Assembly (NCBI GenBank): GCA_030435675.1
Contig: CM059625.1
Span: 8,370,001 to 8,434,000 of the forward strand
DNA length: 64,000 bases
Reading direction: 5' to 3'
Source of the DNA: Steinernema hermaphroditum
Taxonomy: Eukaryota; Nematoda; Chromadorea; Rhabditida; Steinernematidae
Every line of letters begins with the position of its first letter. Position 1 is the first letter of the stretch. The notes under the pieces are model-generated. The model was not told the DNA's origin, did no database searches, and saw nothing but the letters and a program-made list of their open reading frames with translations. This document shows positions 41,600 to 53,084 of this stretch, in pieces. Made by a program: the position numbers and the translations under genes.

Positions 41600-44500
41600 T
41601 GACGCTTCGGACGAAGCGTGTGGAGGTTGGCGACTCGAGGCATCGGAGGTAGGGCATCGAGACATATAGACAGATTCCCTGTCTGAAGAGCTGACGCTTC
41701 GGACGAAGGGTATCGAGGTTGGGGACTCGACGCTTCGAAGGTAGGGCATCGAGGTTGGGGGCTCGACGCATCGGAGGTAGGGCATCGAGACATATAGACA
41801 GATTCCCTGTCTGAATAGCTGACGCTTCGGACGAAGCGTGTGGAGGTTGGGGACTCGACGCATCGGAGGTAGGGCATCGAGACATATAGACAGATTCCCT
41901 GTCTGAAGAGCTGACGCTTCGGACGAAGGGCATCGAGGTTGGGGACTCGACGCTTCGAAGGTAGGGCATCGAGGTTGGGGGCTCGACGCATCGGAGGAAG
42001 GGCATCGAGACATATAGACAGATTCCCTGTCTGAATAGCTGACGCTTCGGACGAAGCGTGTCGAGGTTGGCGACTCGAGGCATCGGAGGTAGGGCATCGA
42101 GACATATAGACAGATTCCGTGTCTGAAGAGCTGACGCTTCGGACGAATCGTGTCGAGGTTGGGGACTCGACGCATCGGAGGTAGGGCATCGAGACATATA
42201 GACAGATTCCCTGTCTGAATAGCTGACGCTTCGGACGAAGCGTGTGGAGGTTGGCGACTCGAGGCATCGGAGGTAGGGCATCGAGACATATAGACAGATT
42301 CCCTGTCTGAAGAGCTGACGCTTCGGACGAAGGGCATCGAGGTTGGGGACTCGACGCTTCGAAGGTAGGGCATCGAGGTTGGGGGCTCGACGCATCGGAG
42401 GTAGGGCATCGAGACATATAGACAGATTCCCTGTCTGAATAGCTGACGCTTCGGACGAAGCGTGTGGAGGTTGGCGACTCGAGGCATCGGAGGAAGGGCA
42501 TCGAGACATATAGACAGATTCCGTGTCTGAAGAGCTGACGCTTCGGACGAAGCGTGTGGAGGTTGGGGACTCGAGGCATCGGAGGAAGGGCATCGAGACA
42601 TATAGACAGATTCCCTGTCTGAATAGCTGACGCTTCGGACGAAGCGTGTCGAGGTTGGGGACTCGAGGCATCGGAGGTAGGGCATCGAGACATATAGACA
42701 GATTCCCTGTCTGAATAGCTGACGCTTCGGACGAAGGGTATCGAGGTTGGGGACTCGACGCTTCGAAGGTAGGGCATCGAGGTTGGGGGCTCGACGCATC
42801 GGAGGTAGGGCATCGAGACATATAGACAGATTCCCTGTCTGAATAGCTGCCGCTTCGGACGAAGCGTGTGGAGGTTGGCGACTCGAGGCATCGGAGGAAG
42901 GGCATCGAGACATATAGACAGATTCCGTGTCTGAAGAGCTGACGCTTCGGACGAAGGGCATCGAGGTTGGGGACTCGACGCTTCGAAGGTAGGGCATCGA
43001 GACATATAGACAGATTCCGTGTCTGAAGAGCTGACGCTTCGGACGAAGGGTATCGAGGTTGGGGACTCGACGCTTCGAAGGGGCATCGAGGTTGGGGGCT
43101 CGACGCTTCGGAGGAAGGGCATCGAGACATATAGACAGATTCCCTGTCTGAATAGCTGACGCTTCGGACGAAGCGTGTCGAGGTTGGGGACTCGACGCAT
43201 CGGAGGTAGGGCATCGAGACATATAGACAGATTCCCTGTCTGAATAGCTGACGCTTCGGACGAAGGGTATCGAGGTTGGGGACTCGACGCTTCGAAGGTA
43301 GGGCATCGAGGTTGGGGGCTCGACGCATCGGAGGTAGGGCATCGAGACATATAGACAGATTCCCTGTCTGAATAGCTGACGCTTCGGACGAAGCGTGTCG
43401 AGGTTGGCGACTCGAGGCATCGGAGGAAGGGCATCGAGACATATAGACAGATTCCGTGTCTGAAGAGCTGACGCTTCGGACGAAGGGTATCGAGGTTGGG
43501 GACTCGACGCTTCGGAGGTAGGGCATCGAGACATATAGACAGATTCCCTGTCTGAAGAGCTGACGCTTCGGACGAAGGGTATCGAGGTTGGGGACTCGAC
43601 GCTTCGGAGGTAGGGCATCGAGACATATAGACAGATTCCCTGTCTGAATAGCTGACGCTTCGGACGAAGGGTATCGAGGTTGGGGACTCGACGCTTCGAA
43701 GGTAGGGCATCGAGACATATAGACAGATTCCCTGTCTGAAGAGCTGACGCTTCGGACGAAGGGTATCGAGGTTGGGGACTCGACGCTTCGAATGTAGGGC
43801 ATCGAGGTTGGGGACTCGACGCATCGGAGGTAGGGCATCGAGACATATAGACAGATTCCCTGTCTGAATAGCTGACGCTTCGGACGAAGGGCATCGAGGT
43901 TGGGGACTCGACGCTTCGAAGGTAGGGCATCGAGACATATAGACAGATTCCCTGTCTGAATAGCTGACGCTTCGGACGAATCGTGTCGAGGTTGGGGACT
44001 CGACGCTTCGAAGGTAGGGCATCGAGACATATAGACAGATTCCCTGTCTGAATAGCTGACGCTTCGGACGAAGCGTGTGGAGGTTGGCGACTCGAGGCAT
44101 CGGAGGTAGGGCATCGAGACATATAGACAGATTCCCTGTCTGAAGAGCTGACGCTTCGGACGAAGCGTGTCGAGGTTGGGGACTCGACGCTTCGAAGGTA
44201 GGGCATCGAGGTTGGGGGCTCGACGGCATCGGAGGTAGGGCATCGAGACATATAGACAGATTCCCTGTCTGAATAGCTGACGCTTCGGACGAAGGGTATC
44301 GAGGTTGGGGACTCGACGCATCGGAGGTAGGGCATCGAGACATATAGACAGATTCCCTGTCTGAATAGCTGACGCTTCGGACGAAGCGTGTGGAGGTTGG
44401 CGACTCGAGGCATCGGAGGTAGGGCATCGAGACATATAGACAGATTCCCTGTCTGAAGAGCTGACGCTTCGGACGAAGGGTATCGAGGTTGGGGACTCGA

Positions 44501-47500
44501 CGCTTCGAAGGTAGGGCATCGAGGTTGGGGGCTCGACGCATCGGAGGAAGGGCATCGAGACATATAGACAGATTCCCTGTCTGAATAGCTGACGCTTCGG
44601 ACGAAGCGTGTCGAGGTTGGCGACTCGACGCATCGGAGGTAGGGCATCGAGACATATAGACAGATTCCGTGTCTGAAGAGCTGACGCTTCGGACGAAGGG
44701 TATCGAGGTTGGGGACTCGACGCTTCGAAGGTAGGGCATCGAGGGTGGGGGCTCGACGCTTCGGAGGAAGGGCATCGAGACATATAAGACAGATTCCCTG
44801 TCTGAATAGCTGACGCTTCGGACGAAGCGTGTGGAGGTTGGGGACTCGACGCTTCGAAGGTAGGGCATCGAGGTTGGGGGCTCGACGCATCGGAGGTAGG
44901 GCATCGAGACATATAGACAGATTCCCTGTCTGAATAGCTGACGCTTCGGACGAAGGGTATCGAGGTTGGGGACTCGACGCTTCGAAGGTAGGGCATCGAG
45001 GTTGGGGGCTCGACGCATCGGAGGTAGGGCATCGAGACATATAGACAGATTCCCTGTCTGAATAGCTGACGCTTCGGACGAAGCGTGTGGAGGTTGGGGA
45101 CTCGACGCTTCGAAGGTAGGGCATCGATTCTCTTGGGGTGAGGTAGGGCATCGAGACATATAGACAGATTCCCTGTCTGAATAGCTGACGCTTCGGACGA
45201 AGCGTGTCGAGGTTGGCGACTCGAGGCATCGGAGGTAGGGCATCGAGACATATAGACAGATTCCCTGTCTGAATAGCTGACGCTTCGGACGAAGGGTATC
45301 GAGGTTGGGGACTCGACGCTTCGAAGGTAGGGCATCGAGGTTGGGGGCTCGACGCATCGGAGGGTAGGGCATCGAGACATATAGACAGATTCCCTGTCTG
45401 AATAGCTGACGCTTCGGACGAAGCGTGTGGAGGTTGGCGACTCGAGGCATCGGAGGAAGGGCATCGAGACATATAGACAGATTCCCTGTCTGAAGAGCTG
45501 ACGCTTCGGACGAAGGGTATCGAGGTTGGGGACTCGACGCATCGGAGGTAGGGCATCGAGACATATAGACAGATTCCCTGTCTGAATAGCTGACGCTTCG
45601 GACGAAGCGTGTGGAGGTTGGGGACGACTCGAGGCATCGGAGGTAGGGCATCGAGACATATAGACAGATTCCCTGTCTGAATAGCTGACGCTTCGGACGA
45701 AGGGTATCGAGGTTGGGGACTCGACGCTTCGAAGGTAGGGCATCGAGGTTGGGGGCTCGACGCATCGGAGGTAGGGCATCGAGACATATAGACAGATTCC
45801 CTGTCTGAATAGCTGACGCTTCGGACGAAGCGTGTGGAGGTTGGCGACTCGAGGCATCGGAGGTAGGGCATCGAGACATATAGACAGATTCCCTGTCTGA
45901 AGAGCTGACGCTTCGGACGAAGGGCATCGAGGTTGGGGACTCGACGCTTCGAAGGTAGGGCATCGAGGTTGGGGGCTCGACGCTTCGGAGGAAGGGCATC
46001 GAGACATATAGACAGATTCCCTGTCTGAATAGCTGACGCTTCGGACGAAGCGTATCGAGGTTGGGGACTCGACGCATCGAAGGTAGGGCATCGAGACATA
46101 TAGACAGATTCCCTGTCTGAATAGCTGACGCTTCGGACGAAGCGTGTCGAGGTTGGGGACTCGACGCTTCGAAGGTAGGGCATCGAGGGTGGGCCGACAG
46201 ATTGGAGGAAGGGCTGATCGAGACATATAGACAGATTCCCTGTCTGAATAGCTGACGCTTCGGACGAAGGGCATCGAGGTTGGGGACTCGACGCTTCGGA
46301 GGTAGGGCATCGAGACATATAGACAGATTCCCTGTCTGAATAGCTGACGCTTCGGACGAACCGTGTCGAGGTTGGGGACTCGACGCTTCGAAGGTAGGGC
46401 ATCGAGGTTGGGGGCTCGACGCATCGGAGGTAGGGCATCGAGACATATAGACAGATTCCCTGTCTGAATAGCTGACGCTTCGGACGAAGCGTGTCGAGGT
46501 TGGCGACTCGAGGCATCGGAGGTAGGGCATCGAGACATATAGACAGATTCCCTGTCTGAAGAGCTGACGCTTCGGACGAAGCGTGTCGAGGTTGGCGACT
46601 CGACGCATCGGAGGTAGGGCATCGAGACATATAGACAGATTCCCTGTCTGAATAGCTGACGCTTCGGACGAAGGGCATCGAGGTTGGGGACTCGACGCTT
46701 CGAAGGTAGGGCATCGAGGTTGGGGGCTCGACGCATCGGAGGTAGGGCATCGAGACATATAGACAGATTCCCTGTCTGAATAGCTGACGCTTCGGACGAA
46801 GCGTGTGGAGGTTGGCGACTCGAGGCATCGGAGGTAGGGCATCGAGACATCGGAGGAAGGGCATCGAGACATATAGACAGATTCCCTGTCTGAAGAGCTG
46901 ACGCTTCGGACGAAGGGTATCGAGGTTGGGGACTCGACGCTTCGGAGGTAGGGCATCGAGGCTGGAGACTCGATTCGCTTCTGAAGGTAGGGCATCGAGA
47001 CATATAGACAGATTCCCTGTCTGAAGAGCTGACGCTTCGGACGAAGGGTTTCGAGGTTGGGGACTCGACGCATCGGAGGTAGGGCATCGAGACATATAGA
47101 CAGATTCCCTGTCTGAAGAGCTGACGCTTCGGACGAAGCGTGTCGAGGTTGGGGACTCGACGCTTCGAACGTAGGGCATCGAGGTTGGGGGCTCGACGCA
47201 TCGGAGGTAGGGCATCGAGACATATAGACAGATTCCCTGTCTGAATAGCTGACGCTTCGGACGAAGCGTGTGGAGGTTGGCGACTCGAGGCATCGGAGGA
47301 AGGGCATCGAGACATATAGACAGATTCCCTGTCTGAAGAGCTGACGCTTCGGACGAAGGGTATCGAGGTTGGGGACTCGACTCTTCGGAGGAAGGGCATC
47401 GAGGTTGGGGGCTCGACGCATTGGAGGAAGGGCATCGAGACATATAGACAGATTCCCTGTCTGAAGAGCTGACGCTTCGGACGAAGGGTATCGAGGTTGG

Positions 47501-50500
47501 GGACTCGACGTATCGGAGGTAGGGCATCGAGACATATAGACAGATTCCCTGTCTGAATAGCTGACGCTTCGGACGAACCGTGTCGAGGTTGGGGACTCGA
47601 CGCATCGAAGAGGGGGGGGGGGCGCGCTCGGAGGTAGGGCATCGAGACATATAGACAGATTCCCTGTCTGAATAGCTGACGCTTCGGACGAAGCGTGTGG
47701 AGGTTGGCGACTTCGAAGGCATCGAGGCATCGGAGGTAGGGCATCGAGACATATAGACAGATTCCCTGTCTGAATAGCTGACGCTTCGGACGAAGCGTGT
47801 GGAGGTTGGCGACTCGAGGCATCGGAGGTAGGGCATCGAGACATATAGACAGATTCCCTGTCTGAAGAGCTGACGCTTCGGACGAAGGGTATCGAGGTTG
47901 GGGACTCGACGCTTCGAAGGTAGGGCATCGAGACATATAGACAGATTCCCTGTCTGAATAGCTGACGCTTCGGACGAAGCGTGTGGAGGTTGGCGACTCG
48001 ACGCATCGGAGGTAGGGCATCGAGACATATAGACAGATTCCCTGTCTGAATAGCTGACGCTTCGGACGAAGGGTATCGAGGTTGGGGACTCGACGCTTCG
48101 GAGGAAGGGCATCGAGACATATAGACAGATTCCCTGTCTGAATAGCTGACGCTTCGGACGAAGCGTGTGGAGGTTGGCGACTCGAGGCATCGGAGGAAGG
48201 GCATCGAGACATATAGACAGATTCCCTGTCTGAAGAGCTGACGCTTCGGACGAAGCGTGTCGAGGTTGGCGACTCGAGGCATCGGAGGTAGGGCATCGAG
48301 ACATATAGACAGATTCCCTGTCTGAAGAGCTGACGCTTCGGACGAAGGGCATCGAGGTTGGGGACTCGACGCTTCGAAGGTAGGGCATCGAGACATATAG
48401 ACAGATTCCCTGTCTGAATAGCTGACGCTTCGGACGAAGCGTGTGGAGGTTGGCGACTCGAGGCATCGGAGGAAGGGCATCGAGACATATAGACAGATTC
48501 CCTGTCTGAAGAGCTGACGCTTCGGACGAAGGGTATCGAGGTTGGGGACTCGACGCTTCGAAGGTAGGGCATCGAGGTTGGGGGCTCGACGCATCGGAGG
48601 AAGGGCATCGAGACATATAGACAGATTCCCTGTCTGAATAGCTGACGCTTCGGACGAAGCGTGTGGAGGTTGGCGACTCGAGGCATCGGAGGTAGGGCAT
48701 CGAGGACATATAGACAGATTGACAGATTCCCTGTCTGAATAGCTGACGCTTCGGACGAAGGGTATCGAGGTTGGGGACTCGACGCTTCGAAGGTAGGGCA
48801 TCGAGGTTGGGGGCTCGACGCATCGGAGGTAGGGCATCGAGACATATAGACAGATTCCCTGTCTGAATAGCTGACGCTTCGGACGAAGCGTGTGGAGGTT
48901 GGCGACTCGAGGCATCGGAGGAAGGGCATCGAGACATATAGACAGATTCCCTGTCTGAAGAGCTGACGCTTCGGACGAAGGGTATCGAGGTTGGGGACTC
49001 GACGCTTCGAAGGTAGGGCATCGAGGTTGGGGGCTCGACGCTTCGGAGGAAGGGCATCGAGACATATAGACAGATTCCCTGTCTGAATAGCTGACGCTTC
49101 GGACGAAGCGTATCGAGGTTGGGGACTCGACGCATCGGAGGTAGGGCATCGAGACATATAGACAGATTCCCTGTCTGAATAGCTGACGCTTCGGACGAAC
49201 GCGTGTCGAGGTTCGGGACTCGACGCTTCGAATGTAGGGCATCGAGGTTGGGGGCTCGACACATCGGAGGTAGGGCATCGAGACATATAGACAGATTCCC
49301 TGTCTGAATAGCTGACGCTTCGGACGAAGGGCATCGAGGTTGGGGACTCGACGCTTCGAAGGTAGGGCATCGAGACATATAGACAGATTCCCTGTCTGAA
49401 TAGCTGACGCTTCGGACGAACCGTGTCGAGGTTCGGGACTCGACGCTTCGAATGTAGGGCATCGAGGTTGGGGGCTCGACGCATCGGAGGTAGGGCATCG
49501 AGACATATAGACAGATTCCCTGTCTGAATAGCTGACGCTTCGGACGAAGCGTGTGGAGGTTGGCGACTCGACGCTTCGGAGGAAGGGCATCGAGACATAT
49601 AGACAGATTCCCTGTCTGAAGAGCTGACGCTTCGGACGAAGCGTGTGGAGGTTGGGGACTCGACTCGAGGCATCGGAGGTAGGGCATCGAGACATATAGA
49701 CAGATTCCCTGTCTGAATAGCTGACGCTTCGGACGAAGGGTATCGAGGTTGGGGACTCGACGCTTCGAAGGTAGGGCATCGAGGTTGGGGGCTCGACGCA
49801 TCGGAGGTAGGGCATCGAGACATATAGACAGATTCCCTGTCTGAATAGCTGACGCTTCGGACGAAGCGTGTGGAGGTTGGCGACTCGAGGCATCGGAGGA
49901 AGGGCATCGAGACATATAGACAGATTCCCTGTCTGAAGAGCTGACGCTTCGGACGAAGGGCATCGAGGTTGGGGACTCGACGCTTCGGAGGTAGGGCATC
50001 GAGGTTGGGGGCTCGACGCTTCGGAGGAAGGGCATCGAGACATATAGACAGATTCCCTGTCTGAAGAGCTGACGCTTCGGACGAAGCGTATCGAGGTTGG
50101 GGACTCGACGCATCGGAGGTAGGGCATCGAGACATATAGACAGATTTCTGTCCTGTCTGAAGAGCTGACGCTTCGGACGAATCGTGTCGAGGTTGGGGAC
50201 TCGACGCTTCGAACGTAGGGCATCGAGGTTGGGGGCTCGACGCATCGGAGGAAGGGCATCGAGACATATAGACAGATTCCCTGTCTGAATAGCTGACGCT
50301 TCGGACGAAGCGTGTGGAGGTTGGCGACTCGAGGCATCGGAGGAAGGGCATCGAGACATATAGACAGATTCCCTGTCTGAAGAGCTGACGCTTCGGACGA
50401 AGGGCATCGAGGTTGGGGACTCGACGCTTCGGAGGTAGGGCATCGAGGTTGGGGGCTCGACGCTTCGGAGGAAGGGCATCGAGACATATAGACAGATTCC

Positions 50501-52295
50501 CTGTCTGAAGAGCTGACGCTTCGGACGAAGCGTATCGAGGTTGGGGACTCGACGCATTCGGAGGTAGGGCATCGAGACATATAGACAGATTCCCTGTCTG
50601 AATAGCTGACGCTTCGGACGAACCGTGTCGAGGTTGGGGACTCGACGCTTCGAAGGTAGGGCAGCGAGGTTGGGGGCTCGACGCATCGGAGGTAGGGCAT
50701 CGAGACATATAGACAGATTCCCTGTCTGAATAGCTGACGCTTCGGACGAAGCGTGTGGAGGTTGGCGACTCGAGGCATCGGAGGAAGGGCATCGAGACAT
50801 ATAGACAGATTCCCTGTCTGAAGAGCTGACGCTTCGGACGAAGCGTGTGGAGGTTGGCGACTCGAGGCATCGGAGGAAGGGCATCGAGACATATAGACAG
50901 ATTCCCTGTCTGAAGAGCTGACGCTTCGGACGAAGGGCATCGAGGTTGGGGACTCGACGCTTCGAAGGTAGGGCATCGAGACATATAGACAGATTCCCTG
51001 TCTGAATAGCTGACGCTTCGGACGAAGCGTGTGGAGGTTGGCGACTCGAGGCATCGGAGGAAGGGCATCGAGACATATAGACAGATTCCCTGTCTGAATA
51101 GCTGACGCTTCGAACGTAGGGCATCGAGGTTGGGGACTCGACGCTTCGGAGGAAGGGCATCGAGACATATAGACAGATTCCCTGTCTGAATAGCTGACGC
51201 TTCGGACGAAGCGTGTGGAGGTTGGCGACTCGAGGCATCGGAGGAAGGGCATCGAGACATATAGACAGATTCCCTGTCTGAAGAGCTGACGCTTCGGACG
51301 AAGCGTGTGGAGGTTGGCGACTCGAGGCATCGGAGGAAGGGCATCGAGACATATAGACAGATTCCCTGTCTGAAGAGCTGACGCTTCGGACGAAGGGTAT
51401 CGAGGTTGGGGACTCGACGCTTCGAAGGTAGGGCATCGAGACATATAGACAGATTCCCTGTCTGAATAGCTGACGCTTCGGACGAAGCGTGTGGAGGTTG
51501 GCGACTCGAGGCATCGTAGGAAGGGCATCGAGACATATAGACAGATTCCGTGTCTGAAGAGCTGACGCTTCGGACGAAGCGTGTGGAGGTTGGCGACTCG
51601 AGGCATCGGAGGAAGGGCATCGAGACATATAGACAGATTCCCTGTCTGAATAGCTGACGCTTCGGACGAAGGGCATCGAGGTTGGGGACTCGACGCTTCG
51701 GAGGAAGGGCATCGAGACATATAGACAGATTCCCTGTCTGAATAGCTGACGCTTCGGACGAAGCGTGTGGAGGTTGGCGACTCGAGGCATCGGAGGAAGG
51801 GCATCGAGACATATAGACAGATTCCCTGTCTGAAGAGCTGACGCTTCGGACGAAGGGCATCGAGGTTGGGGACTCGACGCTTCGAAGGTAGGGCATCGAG
51901 ACATATAGACAGATTCCCTGTCTGAATAGCTGACGCTTCGGACGAACCGTGTCGAGGTTCGGGACTCGACGCTTCGAATGTAGGGCATCGAGGTTGGGGG
52001 CTCGACGCATCGGAGGTAGGGCATCGAGACATATAGACAGATTCCCTGTCTGAATAGCTGACGCTTCGGACGAAGCGTGTGGAGGTTGGCGACTCGAGGC
52101 ATCGGAGGAAGGGCATCGAGACATATAGACAGATTCCCTGTCTGAAGAGCTGACGCTTCGGACGAAGGGCATCGAGGTTGGGGACTCGACGCTTCGAAGG
52201 TAGGGCATCGAGGTTGGGGGCTCGACGCTTCGGAGGAAGGGCATCGAGACATATAGACAGATTCCCTGTCTGAATAGCTGACGCTTCGGACGAAA
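41600..52295. repeat. Satellite sub-domain with a 220-bp higher-order repeat
   Basis: This right-hand end of the array is rich in a distinct monomer with the linked alleles AAGCGTGTGGAGG, TTGGCGACTCGAGG and often AGGAAGGG. It frequently alternates with a 128-bp monomer, giving a 220-bp dimer. In one clear example the GACATATAG words lie at 42,285, 42,413 and 42,505 (spacings 128 and 92). Similar dimers recur near 45,780-46,000, 48,780-49,070, 49,790-50,040 and 50,230-50,480. The alternation is irregular, with single 92-bp insertions. The linked subtype is rare in the left 40 kb, so the array has regional subfamilies and is not evenly mixed. Confidence 0.75.
47605..47634. other. G-run interruption in the satellite
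   Basis: A run of 11 G (47,612-47,622) followed by CGCGCTCGG replaces the normal monomer sequence between a CGCATCGAAG word and GGAGGTAGGG. It is the longest homopolymer I noticed in the array. It may be real or a consensus error in the assembly. Confidence 0.6.
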
Positions 52296-52529
52296 ATTTT
52301 TCCGAATAATCACCTGAATCGGAATTCCCTATCAGCAGCTTATCAAGGCACTAAAGGGACGAATAAATTCGAGATTTTAAAATGAAAGTGCATGCACTCA
52401 CGTCAACGCCACCGGGACTCTGCAGACGGACAAACTCTTCACCAGCAAAATCGCCATTTCTACTTCCTAAGTTCAAAAGACGTTGTGTAGATCTACTGTT
52501 GTGTGCACCACCAGATACCACACTTCGTT
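52296..52529 (-). pseudogene. ptc: Patched N-terminal fragment, cut by the satellite (copy C)
   Basis: This is an exact copy of the first recognised Patched exons of copy B, 3,418 bp to the left. The first exon, with the acceptor I chose, is 52,402-52,529. A 51-nt intron (52,351-52,401) follows. The second exon begins at 52,350, encodes ...GNSDSGDYSEK and then stops matching Patched at 52,296, where the 92-bp satellite begins. In copy B the same exon continues to WCDADMTLQQIQR. Everything downstream (first membrane segment, extracellular domains and sterol-sensing domain) is absent. Because the satellite minus strand has no stops, the reading frame formally runs on into it to about 39,307. 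I infer a dead remnant. A chimeric assembly join is the main alternative. Confidence 0.8.
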
Positions 52530-52869
52530 CTGCACCAGGAGGTTCGTTGTGTTAGCATCCCAAGGCAGATCTTTTTGCCCTGACAGTCTGAAATCGGAAA
52601 AAACTTAGCACATATTCAGCATACCCATATCAAAATCAAAACAATATCCAATATAGAATAGAGCAAATGTGGTTGAAATAATAAATAGCGCGCGAGGAAT
52701 CGCAAAGCACTCCACGAATACAATCGCCAATCGTGCTTGATAGCTTTGTCGAATACAAGAAAACTATACGCGGATTGAAATAGTGAAAAAATCACCCGTT
52801 ACCGGAAGAGCATGGAATCATGCTGCAGAAAATGTGGATTTTCGGCTCAACCCGAGTACAACTCTGGTG

Positions 52870-53001
52870 CTAGAAATAAATCTTTCCGAGCGAATTAGAA
52901 TTTGACGTGACACATATGCAATCACCGAACACAAAACCGCCCAACATTGCAAAGATTGGGAGTGCGATGAGCGAACGCACGAAGTTCGCATGTTCGGTCA
53001 T
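52870..53001 (-). CDS. Small hydrophobic open frame, left duplicate (unrecognised)
   Basis: An open frame of 43 codons, identical to the one at 56,288-56,419. It starts MTEHANFVRSL and continues with a hydrophobic stretch (IALPIFAMLGGFVFG) that could be one membrane segment or a signal anchor. I recognise no family. It lies between the 62-bp array and the Patched N-terminal exons. A possible donor (TTCG|GTGATT) leaves phase 1, which fits the acceptor proposed for the next Patched exon, so it could be a first exon. Patched proteins normally begin with a cytosolic tail, so this is weak. It may equally be a chance open frame. Confidence 0.25.
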   Translation of the reverse strand: MTEHANFVRSLIALPIFAMLGGFVFGDCICVTSNSNSLGKIYF

Positions 53002-53084
53002 CGTTTTCAAGGCGCTGGTTCAGATTTCTCGGTCTCGCCGCGTGATGTTAAGGCCAAGTGTGTTCCGGTATAAATGCGTCCTAT

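Larger units (their letters stand above)
1..52295. repeat. 92/128-bp tandem satellite array (about 52 kb)
   Basis: A continuous head-to-tail array with no unique DNA inside it. The 92-bp monomer can be phased from the word GACATATAGACAGATTCC (first full copy at position 3, next at 95). It continues through CTGTCTGAAKAGCTGACG, CTTCGGACGAAG, a TCGAGGTTGGGGACTCGA block and GGAGGTAGGGCATCGA. A 128-bp form carries one extra 36-bp module (ACGCTTCGAAGG...GGGGGCTCG), for example the unit from 42,285 to 42,412. Recurrent variant sites are GAAGAGC/GAATAGC, AAGGGTATCG/AAGCGTGTCG/AATCGTGTCG/AAGCGTGTGG, TTGGGGAC/TTGGCGAC, CGCATCGG/CGCTTCGG/CGTATCGG and AGGTAGGG/AGGAAGGG. I estimate about 500 monomers but did not count them. 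The array is open at the left edge. The minus strand of the monomer contains no TAA, TAG or TGA in any frame, so very long open frames arise; I see no sign of a gene in it. Confidence 0.97.

Noticed and set aside
11342..52252. A 13,636-codon open frame as a giant protein gene
   Set aside because: All three minus frames of the repeat are open for the same reason (monomer lacks the three trinucleotides), the frame rotates at each unit, and there is no start context, domain or codon signature. Kept only as an observation.
1..52295. CRISPR array
   Set aside because: Repeats are regular but there are no unique spacers; the whole unit is repeated, and the genomic setting is eukaryotic with intron-split genes.
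1..52295. Hammerhead ribozyme in the satellite
   Set aside because: CTGACG followed by the CTTC-GGAC-GAAG stem resembles part of the core, but the conserved A after CTGANG and the GAAA box are missing, and no CTGATGA occurs in the monomer on either strand.
1..52295. Telomeric repeat tract
   Set aside because: No TTAGGC or TTAGGG arrays were seen on either strand.
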